A stretch of 64,000 nt of DNA from Alphaproteobacteria bacterium (GCA_022822665.1 JAJEAR010000084.1:40219-104218), one strand, 5' to 3'; shown: positions 41,221 through 50,880, counted from the stretch's first letter. Numbers and translations: made by a program. The notes: a model not told the origin generated them from the letters alone.

Positions 41221-42540
41221 TCAGCCGAGCCGTTCGCGGAGCCGGAACCAGCTCGCGGCCAGCGCCAGCAGCGGACCGCGCAGCGCCCCGCCCGGGAACG
41301 GCCGGTGCCGGAGTGCCGCAAAGACATCGAACCGCTCGGCGGTCCCGGCCACCGCCTCGGCGACCAGGACGCCGGCCAGACCGGTGAGCGCCACCCCGTG
41401 CCCGGAAAATCCCTGGGCGTGGAACAGGTCGGGTCCGCTGCGGCCGATGTCGGGGATCCGGGTCCTGGTCACTCCGATGAGACCACTCCACGAGCAGTCC
41501 AGCTGCACCGGATCGAGCGAAGGGAAGACCCGGGCGATGCGCCGTTTCAGGAAACGGTCCCTGCCGCCGTCGTCTCCCGCACGGTAGCGGGCCCCGGCTC
41601 CGAACAGCAGCCGGGCGTCCCCGGTCACCCGGTAGTAGTCCGGTGCCGGCGCCCAGTCGCAGACCGCGACGTTGCCAGGCATGATGCGCCGAAGGGTACC
41701 CGGGGTCAGCGGCGGGGTGACCGCGACGTGGCTTGCGACCGGTGCCAGCCGGGCATGCAGCGGCGGGTGCAGCCCCTCGAGGTAGGCGTTCCCCGCCAGC
41801 ACGACGAACCGGGCGCGTACCTCCGCCTGCGCGGTGCGCACGCAGTTTCGTCCGCCCGCGCGTTCGATGGCCAGGACCCGGCTGTGCTCGAACATCGCGG
41901 TACCTGCCAGGCGCGCGGCCCCGGCGAGGCCGCGCAGGTATTCCAGGGGATGGATCTGGCCACCCCCGGGATCGGCCAGGCCGGCGACGTAGCTGTCGCT
42001 GCCGACCAGCCGGGTGAGGTCGGGACGATCCAGCAGACGGGGTCCCGTGTAGCGGTACACCGTCGCCCAGTCCTCGGCCGTTTCGGCCAGACCGGCTCGC
42101 TGTCGCGGGGTTCCGGCGGCGAACAGGTAACCGCGGCGCAGGTCGCAGTCGATCGCGTGACGCGCGACCCTGGAACGGACCAGGGCCATGGCCTCGAGCC
42201 CCATGTCCCACATGGCACGGGAGGCGGCCGGTCCGGCGTGGCGGCGGAGTTCGCGCATATCGCAGCTGAAGCCGGTGACCAGCTGGCCGCCGTTACGGCC
42301 CGATGCCCCGTCCCCGATCTGGCCGGCCTCGAGCAGCACCACCCGGTAGCCGCGCTCGGCCAGTGCGAGTGCCGCCGAGACACCGGTCAGGCCGCCACCG
42401 ACCACGCAGACGTCGGCATCGACCGCATCGTCGAGCGGGGCCAGGGCGGTGAACGGGCGGGCGCTGGCGTGGTACCAGGTGGGCGGCCGCGGCGCTGACC
42501 CGCGGCGCGAAGGTGCGGTCCGGTCACGGCGGGTCTGCAT
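41221..42540 (-). CDS. FAD-dependent oxidoreductase, gamma-glutamylputrescine oxidase-like (PuuB family)
   Basis: The 439-residue DAO-family enzyme begins with the PuuB-type prelude TWYHASARPFTALAPL, then VCVVGGGLTGVSAALALAERGYRVVLLEAG and GASGRNGGQLVTGFS. The C-terminal SGLIGVTRTRIPDIG and GFSGHGVALTGLAG close the FAD site. The family oxidises the primary amine of gamma-glutamylputrescine or related amines to aldehyde and peroxide. No other putrescine genes are present nearby. The start at 42540 follows GGAGAC. Confidence 0.88.
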   Translation of the reverse strand: MQTRRDRTAPSRRGSAPRPPTWYHASARPFTALAPLDDAVDADVCVVGGGLTGVSAALALAERGYRVVLLEAGQIGDGASGRNGGQLVTGFSCDMRELRRHAGPAASRAMWDMGLEAMALVRSRVARHAIDCDLRRGYLFAAGTPRQRAGLAETAEDWATVYRYTGPRLLDRPDLTRLVGSDSYVAGLADPGGGQIHPLEYLRGLAGAARLAGTAMFEHSRVLAIERAGGRNCVRTAQAEVRARFVVLAGNAYLEGLHPPLHARLAPVASHVAVTPPLTPGTLRRIMPGNVAVCDWAPAPDYYRVTGDARLLFGAGARYRAGDDGGRDRFLKRRIARVFPSLDPVQLDCSWSGLIGVTRTRIPDIGRSGPDLFHAQGFSGHGVALTGLAGVLVAEAVAGTAERFDVFAALRHRPFPGGALRGPLLALAASWFRLRERLG

Positions 42541-42667
42541 GCATCTGTCTCCGTCACCGTCGCTCGCCGGCGTGGCAGGCTACAGGCCGCGGTCTTGCCG
42601 TTCCAGCCCGGTGCGGCAGGCCCGGTCCCCGCTCCGCATCCCGCGCGACAGGGGTCAAGGGGACCTT

Positions 42668-45600
42668 TCAGTGGAAGTCCCGGCTGGTCACCCGCAGGCC
42701 CGGCCGCATGCGGCGTGGATGTACCCGCAGTGGCTGGGTCGTTGATCCGGCGGCGGGGCCGACCGAGTCGGTCAGTCGCTCGAGTTCCCCGCTGAGGTCG
42801 TCGAGGCCGTCGGCAATGACATGGACCACCAGTCCCTCGCGTTGCACCGTGCCGGTGACGCCGAGCAGCCGTGCCGAAATGACGGTGCGCCGGAACTGCT
42901 CGAACCGGTCCGGCCACACAACGAGATTGGCGGTCCCGGTCTCGTCCTCGAGCGTGATGAAGACCACGCCCTGGGCGGTCCCGGGTCGTTGCCGGGCGAG
43001 AACCAGGCCGCTGACCCGGATGCGGCGGCCGGCCTCGATCGTCGAGAGCCGTTCGCAGGGCCGGTAGCCGGCGGCCGCAAGGTGCCCGCGCAGCAGGGCC
43101 AGGGGGTGGGCCTTCAACGACAGCCGCAGCGCCTCGTAGTCATCGACCACCTCTTCGCCGAGCGGGGCGGGCGGCAGGCTGATGTCGGGTTCCTGCCCGA
43201 CCGGGTGCAGGCCCGTGGCCGCAAACAGCGGCAGGGGTGCGCTCCCCGATCCGGCGGCAATGCCGCGAATGGCCCAGAAGGCGTCGCGCCGGGACAGGCC
43301 CATGGACCCGAAGGCGTCACCGCGGGCCAGTTTCTCGAGAACCGGGGCATCGAGACCGGTTCGCAGGGCAAGCTCGAGCGGTGTGCGGTAACCGGCGCCG
43401 CGGTGCCGGACGATGGTGTCCGCATCCTGCTGGCGCAATCCCTTGACCAGGCGCAGCCCGAGGCGCAGCGCCGGCCAGTCGGGGCGGTCCGGCTCGAGAT
43501 CGCAGTCCCAGCCGATCCGGTTGACATCCGCAGGCAGGACGGTCACCCCGTGTTCCCGGGCATCGCCGACAATCTGCGCCGGGGCATAGAACCCCATGGG
43601 CTGGGAATTCAGCAGGGCGGCGGCATAGGCCGCCGGCACGTGGCATTTCATCCAGCTCGAGATGTAGGCCAGGAGCGCGAAGCTCGCCGCGTGGCTCTCC
43701 GGAAACCCGTAGTTTCCGAACCCTCTGATCTGCCGGAAACACTGTTCGGCGAAGCGACGGTCATGGCCGCGCGCCACCATTCCGCCGATCATCTTCTCCT
43801 CGAACTGCCCGATGTTGCCGGGCGCGCGGAAGGTTGCCATGGCCCGTCGCAGGCGGTCGGCCTGCGACGGTGTGAAACCGGCGCAGACGATGGCAATCCG
43901 CATGGCCTGCTCCTGGAACAGCGGCACGCCGAGGGTCTTGCCAAGGACGGACTCGAGGTCGGCGGACGGGAAGCTGACCGGTTCCTCGCCGTTGCGCCGC
44001 CGCAGGTACGGGTGGACCATGTCGCCCTGGATCGGTCCGGGCCGCACGATGGCAACCTCGATCACCAGGTCGTAGAAGCAGCGCGGCTTCAGCCGCGGCA
44101 GCATGGCCATCTGGGCCCGGCTCTCGATCTGGAACACACCGAGGGAATCACCGGCGCACAGCATGTCGTAGACGGCCGGATCGTCCGTCGGGACACTGGC
44201 GAGATCCAGGTCGCGCCCGTGATGGCGGCGGACCAGGTCGAACCCCTTGCGCAGGCAGGTCAGCATTCCGAGCGCGAGCACGTCGATCTTCAGGATGCCG
44301 AGAGCCTCAAGATCATCCTTGTCCCACTCGATGACGGTCCGCTCCGGCATGGCCGCGTTCTCGATCGGCACCAGTTCGTCGAGCCGGCCCCGGGTGATGA
44401 CGAAGCCGCCGACATGCTGCGAGAGGTGCCGCGGGAAACCGGCAAGCTGCCGGGCGAGGACCAGGACCTGCTGCAGGGTGCGATCGGCCAGGTCCAGCCC
44501 GAGTTCCCGGACCTGCGCGCGCAGCCCGTTGCGGTCGTCCCAGTTGCGGATCTGGCCGGCCAGACTGCTGGTGACGTCGGGTGAGAGCCCCATGGCCTTG
44601 CCGACATCCCGCAGTGCCGAGCGGAGCCGGTACCGGATGACCGTGGCGGCCAGTGCCGCGTGGTCGCGGCCGTAGGTCGCGTAGATGTGCTGGATCACCT
44701 CCTCGCGCCGTTCATGCTCGAAGTCCACGTCGATATCCGGCGGTTCGTTGCGTTCCTCGCTGATGAACCGTTCGAACAGGAGGTCGGAGGTATCGGGGTC
44801 GACGGCGGTGATACCGAGACAGTAGCAGATGGAGGAGTTCGCGGCCGAGCCGCGCCCCTGGCAGAGAATGCCTCGCTGCCGGGCAAAGGTGACGATGTCG
44901 TGAACCGTCAGGAAATACGGCGCGTAGCCGAGACGGCCGACCAGGGCCAGCTCGTGCTCGTTCTGGCGCCGGACCTTCTGCGGGACGCCGCCGGGATAGC
45001 GGTGCGCCGCGCCGGCGCGCGTGCGGGCCTCGAGTTCCTGCTGCGGCGTGCGGCCAGGGGCGACCGGTGACTCGGGGTAACCGTGGCGGAGGGTATCGAG
45101 GGAAAACCGGCAGCGATCGGCGATTTCGAGGCCACGCGCCAGCGCATCCGGATGGTGCCTGAACAGTCGCGCCATTTCCCCGGGAGGCTTCAGGTACCGT
45201 TCGGCATTGGCGTGGAGCCGGTACCCGGCCCGGCTGACCGGGCAGCGCAGCCGGATCGCGGTCAGAACGTCCTGCAGCGGCCGCCGGTCCGGGCGGTGGT
45301 AGAGGACGTCGTTGGTTGCCACCAGTGGTGTTCCGCAGTCCCTGGCAAGCAGGGCCAGGTCTGCCAGCCGGTCGGCGTCGGCCCCGTCATGCCGGATGCT
45401 GCCGGCGAGGTAGACCGCCCCCGGAACCATGCGGCTCCAGTCCGACAGTTCGTTCGCGAAGCCGAGTGTTGCATGGAGCGGCGGGGGCAGGACGATCAGG
45501 ATCTGGTCGTCGGCACAGTCCCTGACATCGGTGCGCCACAACCGGCAGGCGGCCTTGGCCGCGCGCCGCTTGCCGCGGGTCAGCAACCGGGTCAACCGGC

Positions 45601-45859
45601 TGTAGGCGGCAGGGGTGCGGGGCAGGCAGAGCAGGCTCGCGCCGTCCTCGAGATCGAGCCGGGCCCCGACGATCAGGCGAATGCCGGCTGCCCGGGCGGC
45701 CTCGTGGGCGCGGACGATGCCGGCCAGGCTGTTGCGGTCGGCAAGTGCCGCGGCCCGGTACCGGAGTGCCGCGGCGGTCTCCATCAACTCGCCCGGATGT
45801 GACGCTCCGCGCAGGAAGCTGAAATTGCTGGTCATCTGCAGTTCGGCGTAGTCGGCCAT
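42668..45859 (-). CDS. dnaE2: Error-prone DNA polymerase DnaE2 (ImuC)
   Basis: The 1063-residue protein is a C-family polymerase of the DnaE2 type. The PHP-like N-terminus is ELQMTSNFSFLRGASHPGELM, and the catalytic aspartates are in EPPDIDVDFEHERREEV. RGSAANSSICYCLGIT, VIEWDKDDLEALGILKIDVLALGML and the helix-hairpin-helix region (GYRTPLELALRTGLD) follow; an OB fold near VSGLVLARQRPG ends it. It lacks the tau-binding tail of DnaE1. With ImuB it carries out damage-induced translesion synthesis and mutagenesis. It starts two bases after the imuB stop, so the two genes are one operon. An imuA gene is not present upstream. Confidence 0.96.
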   Translation of the reverse strand: MADYAELQMTSNFSFLRGASHPGELMETAAALRYRAAALADRNSLAGIVRAHEAARAAGIRLIVGARLDLEDGASLLCLPRTPAAYSRLTRLLTRGKRRAAKAACRLWRTDVRDCADDQILIVLPPPLHATLGFANELSDWSRMVPGAVYLAGSIRHDGADADRLADLALLARDCGTPLVATNDVLYHRPDRRPLQDVLTAIRLRCPVSRAGYRLHANAERYLKPPGEMARLFRHHPDALARGLEIADRCRFSLDTLRHGYPESPVAPGRTPQQELEARTRAGAAHRYPGGVPQKVRRQNEHELALVGRLGYAPYFLTVHDIVTFARQRGILCQGRGSAANSSICYCLGITAVDPDTSDLLFERFISEERNEPPDIDVDFEHERREEVIQHIYATYGRDHAALAATVIRYRLRSALRDVGKAMGLSPDVTSSLAGQIRNWDDRNGLRAQVRELGLDLADRTLQQVLVLARQLAGFPRHLSQHVGGFVITRGRLDELVPIENAAMPERTVIEWDKDDLEALGILKIDVLALGMLTCLRKGFDLVRRHHGRDLDLASVPTDDPAVYDMLCAGDSLGVFQIESRAQMAMLPRLKPRCFYDLVIEVAIVRPGPIQGDMVHPYLRRRNGEEPVSFPSADLESVLGKTLGVPLFQEQAMRIAIVCAGFTPSQADRLRRAMATFRAPGNIGQFEEKMIGGMVARGHDRRFAEQCFRQIRGFGNYGFPESHAASFALLAYISSWMKCHVPAAYAAALLNSQPMGFYAPAQIVGDAREHGVTVLPADVNRIGWDCDLEPDRPDWPALRLGLRLVKGLRQQDADTIVRHRGAGYRTPLELALRTGLDAPVLEKLARGDAFGSMGLSRRDAFWAIRGIAAGSGSAPLPLFAATGLHPVGQEPDISLPPAPLGEEVVDDYEALRLSLKAHPLALLRGHLAAAGYRPCERLSTIEAGRRIRVSGLVLARQRPGTAQGVVFITLEDETGTANLVVWPDRFEQFRRTVISARLLGVTGTVQREGLVVHVIADGLDDLSGELERLTDSVGPAAGSTTQPLRVHPRRMRPGLRVTSRDFH

Positions 45860-45861
45860 GG

Positions 45862-47421
45862 TCAGGCAAACAGGCCATGCAGGTGCCAGGCCGGTGTTTC
45901 GCCGCGCTCGGCAAGACCTTCGCGGAACAGCCAGTAGCGCCGGCCGTCCACGTCCTCGACCCGGAAGTAGTCGCGGGTCCGGATCCGCCGGGTTTCACGC
46001 CACCATTCCGGTGCCAGCCGTTCCGGCCCGGTTGCGCAGACGACGCGGATGTCGGTTCCGCGCCAGCGAAACCGGACCGGCGGGTGGTCGGGGACAAGCG
46101 CGACCGCCGTCACCGGTTCCGGTGGATGCAGCAGGTGCAGCGGCCGGTCGCGGCGGGGGCCGGACGCGTCGGCCGGCCAGCCGGGCCGGCGGGCCCGGGA
46201 CCGGACTTCCGCCAGTTCCGGCAGGTGGCTTGACAGCGGGACCGCCCGCGTGACCGCTGCGGTGCCAAGACGGTTGGCGATCCGGTCGCGCAGGTCGGCC
46301 AGTCCGACACCATCGCCCCTGCCGGAGAAGTCCGGGGTCTCGGCCAGGAACGGTTCGACGGTGACGGCATCGAGAAACGCGGCCTCGATGCCGAAGCCGG
46401 GATCGACCGTATCGAGGTGCTGCGCGAACAGCCGCCAGAGGGCGGCGACGTCGCGTGAGCACCGACTGGTGCCGACCGCAAGGCGCTGTGCCGATCCGTC
46501 CACCCGGCGGAAGGCCAGTTCGAGCCGGCGGACCCCGAGACCTGCGCGTGCCATGCGTGCGATCAGCCGCTGCAGCAGGGTCCGGGCCAGATGTTCGAGA
46601 GCGTCGCGGGTGCCCACCGGTTCCGGCACGGACATCCCCACCCGGTGTGGCACGGCGAAGGGGCGATGCGGCAGCGGATCCGGCGCCGTGCCCAGGGCCT
46701 GGTCGATCCGGAGTGTCACCTCCCTGCCGAAACGCGGGGCGATCGATGCACGGGGAACCTCGAGCAGGGTTCCGATACGGCGCATTCCGACCTTCCCGAG
46801 GGCCTCGGTGGTTTCTGCCGGCAGACGCAGTGCCGCGACCGGCAACGGGCTGATCGCGGCCCGCTGGGCGCCCGGGGGCACCACCACCAGGCCGGGGCTC
46901 GAGAACCGGGCAACCGCCCAGGCTGCACCGGGGGTGTCGGCAAGAGCGATCCGGGCGGTCCAGCCGAGCCCGGTCAGCCGGGCATGGATATCGCTGCACA
47001 GCGCCGTCTCGCCGCCGGACAGGTGCGCGCAGCCGGTCACGTCGAGCCACACCCCGCCGTCACCACGGGTCTGTGCCGGCGGGTCGGTGGACACCGTCGG
47101 AGAATAGCGGCCGCACCAGTCGGCGAGAGTCTCGAGTGTTGCCTGCTGGCCATCCGGGTCTGCCGGAAGCATGTGCAGGCCCGGTACGAGGGCACGGACG
47201 TCTGCGGCCGGCCGACCCGGGGCGATACCGGCCGCCAGTGCCAGGGGGCAGGCGGCGATGACCTCGCGGCGGCCGCCCGCGCCATGCACGATGACCGTCG
47301 GGCCGGCACCGAATGCGGTGTCGAGCCGCTCGAGCGCCAGACCCGGCAGCCAGAGATACAGGATCCGCCGGGGCACGGCCGGCAGTGATGTCATGCGCGA
47401 GGTCTGGGAATCATCATTCAT
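45862..47421 (-). CDS. imuB: ImuB, Y-family DNA polymerase-like mutagenesis protein
   Basis: The 519-residue protein begins RILYLWLPGLALERLD and continues with VAACPLALAAGIAPGRPAAD-type Y-family palm and finger segments, VWLDVTGCAHLSGGE and AGVGVRRLELAFRRVD-like C-terminal regions. ImuB proteins lack the catalytic carboxylates and act as a hub that binds the beta clamp, DnaE2 and ImuA. The start may be the ATG at 47421 or, nine residues on, at 47394; neither has a good Shine-Dalgarno. A perfect 23-bp dyad with a LexA-box-like sequence lies five bases upstream of the first ATG, indicating SOS control. Confidence 0.92.
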   Translation of the reverse strand: MNDDSQTSRMTSLPAVPRRILYLWLPGLALERLDTAFGAGPTVIVHGAGGRREVIAACPLALAAGIAPGRPAADVRALVPGLHMLPADPDGQQATLETLADWCGRYSPTVSTDPPAQTRGDGGVWLDVTGCAHLSGGETALCSDIHARLTGLGWTARIALADTPGAAWAVARFSSPGLVVVPPGAQRAAISPLPVAALRLPAETTEALGKVGMRRIGTLLEVPRASIAPRFGREVTLRIDQALGTAPDPLPHRPFAVPHRVGMSVPEPVGTRDALEHLARTLLQRLIARMARAGLGVRRLELAFRRVDGSAQRLAVGTSRCSRDVAALWRLFAQHLDTVDPGFGIEAAFLDAVTVEPFLAETPDFSGRGDGVGLADLRDRIANRLGTAAVTRAVPLSSHLPELAEVRSRARRPGWPADASGPRRDRPLHLLHPPEPVTAVALVPDHPPVRFRWRGTDIRVVCATGPERLAPEWWRETRRIRTRDYFRVEDVDGRRYWLFREGLAERGETPAWHLHGLFA

Positions 47422-47425
47422 TTTA

Positions 47426-47448
47426 TGATCATGATTTGTTCATGATCA
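47426..47448 (-). promoter_or_regulatory. Dyad operator in front of imuB, containing a near-match to the alphaproteobacterial LexA box
   Basis: Nine-base perfect arms TGATCATGA and TCATGATCA flank TTTGT. Read on the imuB strand it contains GAAC, seven bases, GATC, one mismatch from the GAAC-N7-GAAC LexA site of alphaproteobacteria. It overlaps the region where the imuB promoter must lie. A different repressor that uses the full dyad is the alternative. Confidence 0.5.
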
Positions 47449-47601
47449 CCCGTCAAGGCGGCATGGCGAGACTGTCCGGGCATGCGGGTACGGGGTCCGG
47501 CCGCGGAGAATCCCGGCGCTGCTCGCCCCGGTCGGTCCGGGCCCGGGGCAGCCGGGGGCTCCTGCGGGACAACCGCTCCCGCAGCGAACGGCCCGGCGCC
47601 G

Positions 47602-48339
47602 TCACGCCAGGGAACGGCTCCGCGTGATCCTGTCGTAGGCCGCGTTGATCGCCGCCATCCTGTCGTTTGCCTGGCGGACAAATTCCTCCGGCAGGCCCTG
47701 TGCGACCAGGCGGTCCGGGTGGTGCTCGCGGATCAGGCGCCGGTAGGTGGCCTTGATCTCGTCATCGGGTGTGTTAACCGTGACCCCGAGCACCTGGTAG
47801 GGGTCCTCGTCGGGAGCAGCGCCGTGCATGGCGAGCAGCTTCTGGAACGCGACCGCGTCGAAGCCGAAGATCTCGGCGATCCGTTTCAGGTAGGCAAGCT
47901 CGTTCTCGTGGACGACCCCGTCGGCCTTCGCAATGTACAGCAGGCTGACGAGCAGCTCCCCGAGTACCGGCGAGCCGGGGCTGAACAACCGTGCGATCTG
48001 TCTGGCGTAGGTCTCGAACCCGCTGACGTCGCGACGCGCCTGGTTCCAGACCTTGGCAACGTTGCCTGCCTCGCTTTCCGGTACGTGGAAGGCCTCCCGG
48101 AAAGCCCTGACCTCGTCGCGGGTGACGACACCATCGGCCTTGGCCATCTTCGCCGACAGCACGATCACCCCGATGGTGAACGCGACCTTGTGGGTCGACG
48201 CCTCCTCGTCGGGGACATCCGGTTGCGACGTGGTCATCCGGTCGACGGCATGGCCGGCGGCGGCGCCCAGCAGCGCACCGATCGGCCCGCCGAGTGCGAG
48301 CCCAGCCGCCCCGCCTATGACCTTTCCCCAGATGCTCAT
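47602..48339 (-). CDS. DjlA-like protein (TerB domain plus C-terminal J domain)
   Basis: The 245-residue protein has an N-terminal glycine-zipper segment (VIGGAAGLALGGPIGALLGAAAG) that may insert into a membrane. A TerB-like domain follows (VIVLSAKMAKADGVVTRDEV and LLYIAKADGVVHENELAYL, an acidic repeated pattern). The C-terminal J domain has YQVLGVTVNTPDDEIKATYR and the HPD motif in EHHPDRL, which stimulates DnaK. This is the domain order of DjlA co-chaperones. The 180 bp upstream of imuB separate the two genes; no shared function is suggested. Confidence 0.92.
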   Translation of the reverse strand: MSIWGKVIGGAAGLALGGPIGALLGAAAGHAVDRMTTSQPDVPDEEASTHKVAFTIGVIVLSAKMAKADGVVTRDEVRAFREAFHVPESEAGNVAKVWNQARRDVSGFETYARQIARLFSPGSPVLGELLVSLLYIAKADGVVHENELAYLKRIAEIFGFDAVAFQKLLAMHGAAPDEDPYQVLGVTVNTPDDEIKATYRRLIREHHPDRLVAQGLPEEFVRQANDRMAAINAAYDRITRSRSLA

Positions 48340-48389
48340 TGCCTGTCCGTCATCACGCGTGCCCGGCCCGATTCACCTCTCGTCCCCGT

Positions 48390-49499
48390 TCAGATCCTGT
48401 AGCGTGTAACCGCATCGGGATCGATCGTCACCCCAAAACCGGTCTCGCCGGCAAGCCGGATGATCCCGTCTTCGATTTCCGGTCCGGTGCTGAGCATCCC
48501 GTTCCACAGCGGGTCACGTTCGGGGTCCGCGAAACACTCGACGCAGTACCCGTGAGGATGCGCCGCCAGCAGGTGGAGTGCGATCTGCGGCTCCTCGTGG
48601 TGGGTCATCGTCAGACCGGCGAGCCTTGCCAGTCCGGCAACACGCAGCCAGCCTGAAACCCCGCCGGACTCCGAAGCGTCATGGTTGACCATGTCGACTG
48701 CGCCGGAGTTGATCAGCCGGCGCATCGCCTGGCCGGTGATTTCACTCTGGCCGGCGTTGATCGGTATCGAGGTCCGGCCGCGCAGTTCCCGCATGCCGTC
48801 GATGTCGTCGAACCAGTGACAGGGTTCCTCGAACCAGGCGATGTCGAGATGTTCCACGAGACCGGCAAATCGGGCAGCGTCGCGCCACGACCACCCCCGG
48901 TTGGCGTCGACCGCGAGCATGAAGTCGGGGCCTGCGCCGTCACGTGCCGCCCTTACCCGCTCTGCGTCCTCCTGCGGCGGCAGCCCGCCGACCTTCACCT
49001 TGCAGCCGGCCATGCCGCGGTCGCGCAGCAGGCGCATTTCCCGGGCCAGGTCGGACGGCGTCTTGCCGTCCTGGTAATATCCGCCGATCGAGATGATCGG
49101 CATTTCCCGGCGGTAGCCGCCGAGCAGCTGTGACACGCTGGTCCCGTAGCAGCGTGCGGATGCGTCCCAGATGGCGCAGTCGATGCAGGCGATGGCCTGC
49201 ATCATCAGCTCGGGAGACATGGCGGCACCGGGTATCTCCGCCTCGAGGCGCGCGGCGTGGCGTTGCCAGTTGCGCACGTCGCCGCCCGTTACCAGGGGCG
49301 CCAGCCGGTCGTTGATCAGGCTTGCGATCTCGACCCCGTGGCTGCGGTTGTCGCCGTTGTAGATTTCGGCCAGCGGACCGTCGCGAACCTGAAGCCGCGT
49401 GACCACGGTGCACCGGGAGGTCACCGTGTAGACGCTTCCGCCGAAGTCCCGGGAAAGCGGGATGCGCAAGGGCACGGCTTCGATACTGTCGATGATCAT
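48390..49499 (-). CDS. Mandelate racemase/muconate lactonizing enzyme (enolase superfamily)
   Basis: The 369-residue enolase-superfamily enzyme has the capping domain followed by the barrel. The lysine pair is in GCKVKVGGLP. Metal ligands are Asp in MLAVDANRGWSW, Glu in IAWFEEPCHWFDD and the next acidic residue in NAGQSEITG; HEEPQIALHLLAAHPHG forms the C-terminal part. The KxK arrangement matches the MLE/mandelate-racemase branch, whose members racemise or dehydrate sugar acids and related carboxylates. The substrate is not evident. The ATG is at 49499 with AGAGG just upstream. It is divergent from the alpha/beta hydrolase. Confidence 0.9.
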   Translation of the reverse strand: MIIDSIEAVPLRIPLSRDFGGSVYTVTSRCTVVTRLQVRDGPLAEIYNGDNRSHGVEIASLINDRLAPLVTGGDVRNWQRHAARLEAEIPGAAMSPELMMQAIACIDCAIWDASARCYGTSVSQLLGGYRREMPIISIGGYYQDGKTPSDLAREMRLLRDRGMAGCKVKVGGLPPQEDAERVRAARDGAGPDFMLAVDANRGWSWRDAARFAGLVEHLDIAWFEEPCHWFDDIDGMRELRGRTSIPINAGQSEITGQAMRRLINSGAVDMVNHDASESGGVSGWLRVAGLARLAGLTMTHHEEPQIALHLLAAHPHGYCVECFADPERDPLWNGMLSTGPEIEDGIIRLAGETGFGVTIDPDAVTRYRI

Positions 49500-49706
49500 C
49501 CTCTGCGCCCCTGAACCCGGGTGCCTGCCCGGCGGGCCCGATGTCGGCCGGCCCCCCTCGTTCTGTCCGCTCGACATCCCGGTGCCCCGCACCGTGCCGC
49601 CTGGACGGATCATGAACCAGTTGCATGGGTGGCGTCACGCCTCTTGACGTGGCGGGGACTCGCGGCAAGCTGCGCACGCTCGATCCCGCCCGGAGAAGGA
49701 ACCGCA

Positions 49707-50585
49707 ATGAGCGCAGGCGAACGGTTGCCCGGCACCCCGGAGCCCCGGCACGTGTGGACGGGTCATGGGGGAATTCGACTTGCAGCCGACAGCTGGGGAA
49801 ATCCGGACGGCCCGCCGGTGATCCTGATGCACGGCGGCGGCCAGACCCGGCATTCCTGGCGGGGTGCCGGTCAGCGACTGGGCGCCGCGGGGTACCGCGC
49901 GGTCGCCTTCGACGCGCGGGGCCACGGTGATTCCGGCTGGGCGGGAAGGAGCGGCTACGGTGTCGACCGGATGGTTGCCGATCTTGGCTGCGTGATCGGT
50001 GAACTGGGGACCGTACCCCCGGTTCTGGTGGGAGCATCCATGGGCGGCGCCACTGCTCTGGTTGCGGTCGGCGAGCGGCGGGTCGAGGCGCGGGCCCTGG
50101 TCATGGTCGATATCGCGCCCCGGATCGAGGCGGACGGACGCGCCAGGATTCGGGACTTCATGGACCAGAAGCCGGAAGGGTTCGACAGCCTGAAGGAGGT
50201 TGCCGAGGCGATCGCGAGATACCAGCCGCACCGCAAGCGCCCGCGCACCCTCGACGGACTGGCGAAGAACGTCAGGCTGGCCGCTAACGGAAAGTACGTC
50301 TGGCACTGGGACCCGGCGCGCCGCCTGTCGCAGGTCGGTGACCCCGGGTATCGGCAGCGCCTCTCGGACGCTGCCGACAGCCTGGACCTGCCGGTGCTGC
50401 TGGTTCGTGGCGGCATGTCGGACGTGCTGAGCGAGGAGGGTGCCCGCGCCTTTCTCGAACAGGTGCCGCATGCCGAGTATGCCCGCGTGGGAAATGCGGC
50501 CCACATGGTGGCCGGTGACAGGAACGACCTGTTCGCGCAGTCGGTGATCCGCTTCCTGCTGCGTGTGGTGCCGCCGACCGGCTGA
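49707..50585 (+). CDS. Alpha/beta hydrolase
   Basis: The 292-residue hydrolase starts at 49707 after GGAGAAGGA. HGGGQTRHSW forms the oxyanion region and AFDARGHGDSG follows. The nucleophile Ser is in LVGASMGGATAL, the acid Asp is in VRGGMSDVLSEEGA and the His is in GNAAHMVAGDRND. Relatives include peroxidases (non-haem haloperoxidase-like), epoxide hydrolases and C-C hydrolases. It opens a rightward series of four genes with an LLM oxidoreductase, frc and a class II aldolase, though gaps of about 300 and 170 bp suggest separate transcripts. Confidence 0.92.
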   Translation: MSAGERLPGTPEPRHVWTGHGGIRLAADSWGNPDGPPVILMHGGGQTRHSWRGAGQRLGAAGYRAVAFDARGHGDSGWAGRSGYGVDRMVADLGCVIGELGTVPPVLVGASMGGATALVAVGERRVEARALVMVDIAPRIEADGRARIRDFMDQKPEGFDSLKEVAEAIARYQPHRKRPRTLDGLAKNVRLAANGKYVWHWDPARRLSQVGDPGYRQRLSDAADSLDLPVLLVRGGMSDVLSEEGARAFLEQVPHAEYARVGNAAHMVAGDRNDLFAQSVIRFLLRVVPPTG

Positions 50586-50880
50586 CGGACCGGGTGGCCG
50601 GCATGGCGTGACGCGCGAGGGCGGTTCCTGTCCGATTTCCCCGGCGGGACGAGCAGCGGATCCGTCTGCCCTGCCGCATTCCCGACAATTCCGCCCCGGG
50701 AACGGAGCAGTCCCGATTACCCCGGTAAACGGGTTTTGCGGCACAGACCGGTGCGGCCTCCGCCCGGCTCGTTCCCCGGGACCGCCACGATGCACGAGCC
50801 TTCCGACCGACCGGCGTGGAAGCGGGCGGGGCGATACGCTACTATCCGGTCGACATGACCATGTCGCGAGGGAGAGGGTG
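50586..50880. other. Intergenic region without a recognised gene
   Basis: These 295 bp separate the hydrolase from the LLM gene. I see no reading frame with a credible start and no clear promoter. A weak CCCG/CGGG stem followed by TTTT lies at about 50720-50737 and could be a poor terminator for the hydrolase. Confidence 0.5.

Noticed and set aside
42821..44584. A 587-codon frame opposite dnaE2
   Set aside because: Antisense shadow of a conserved polymerase with low-complexity composition.
47422..47601. Remnant of imuA upstream of imuB
   Set aside because: The 180 bp hold no RecA/ImuA-like frame on either strand; the next gene is the DjlA-like protein.
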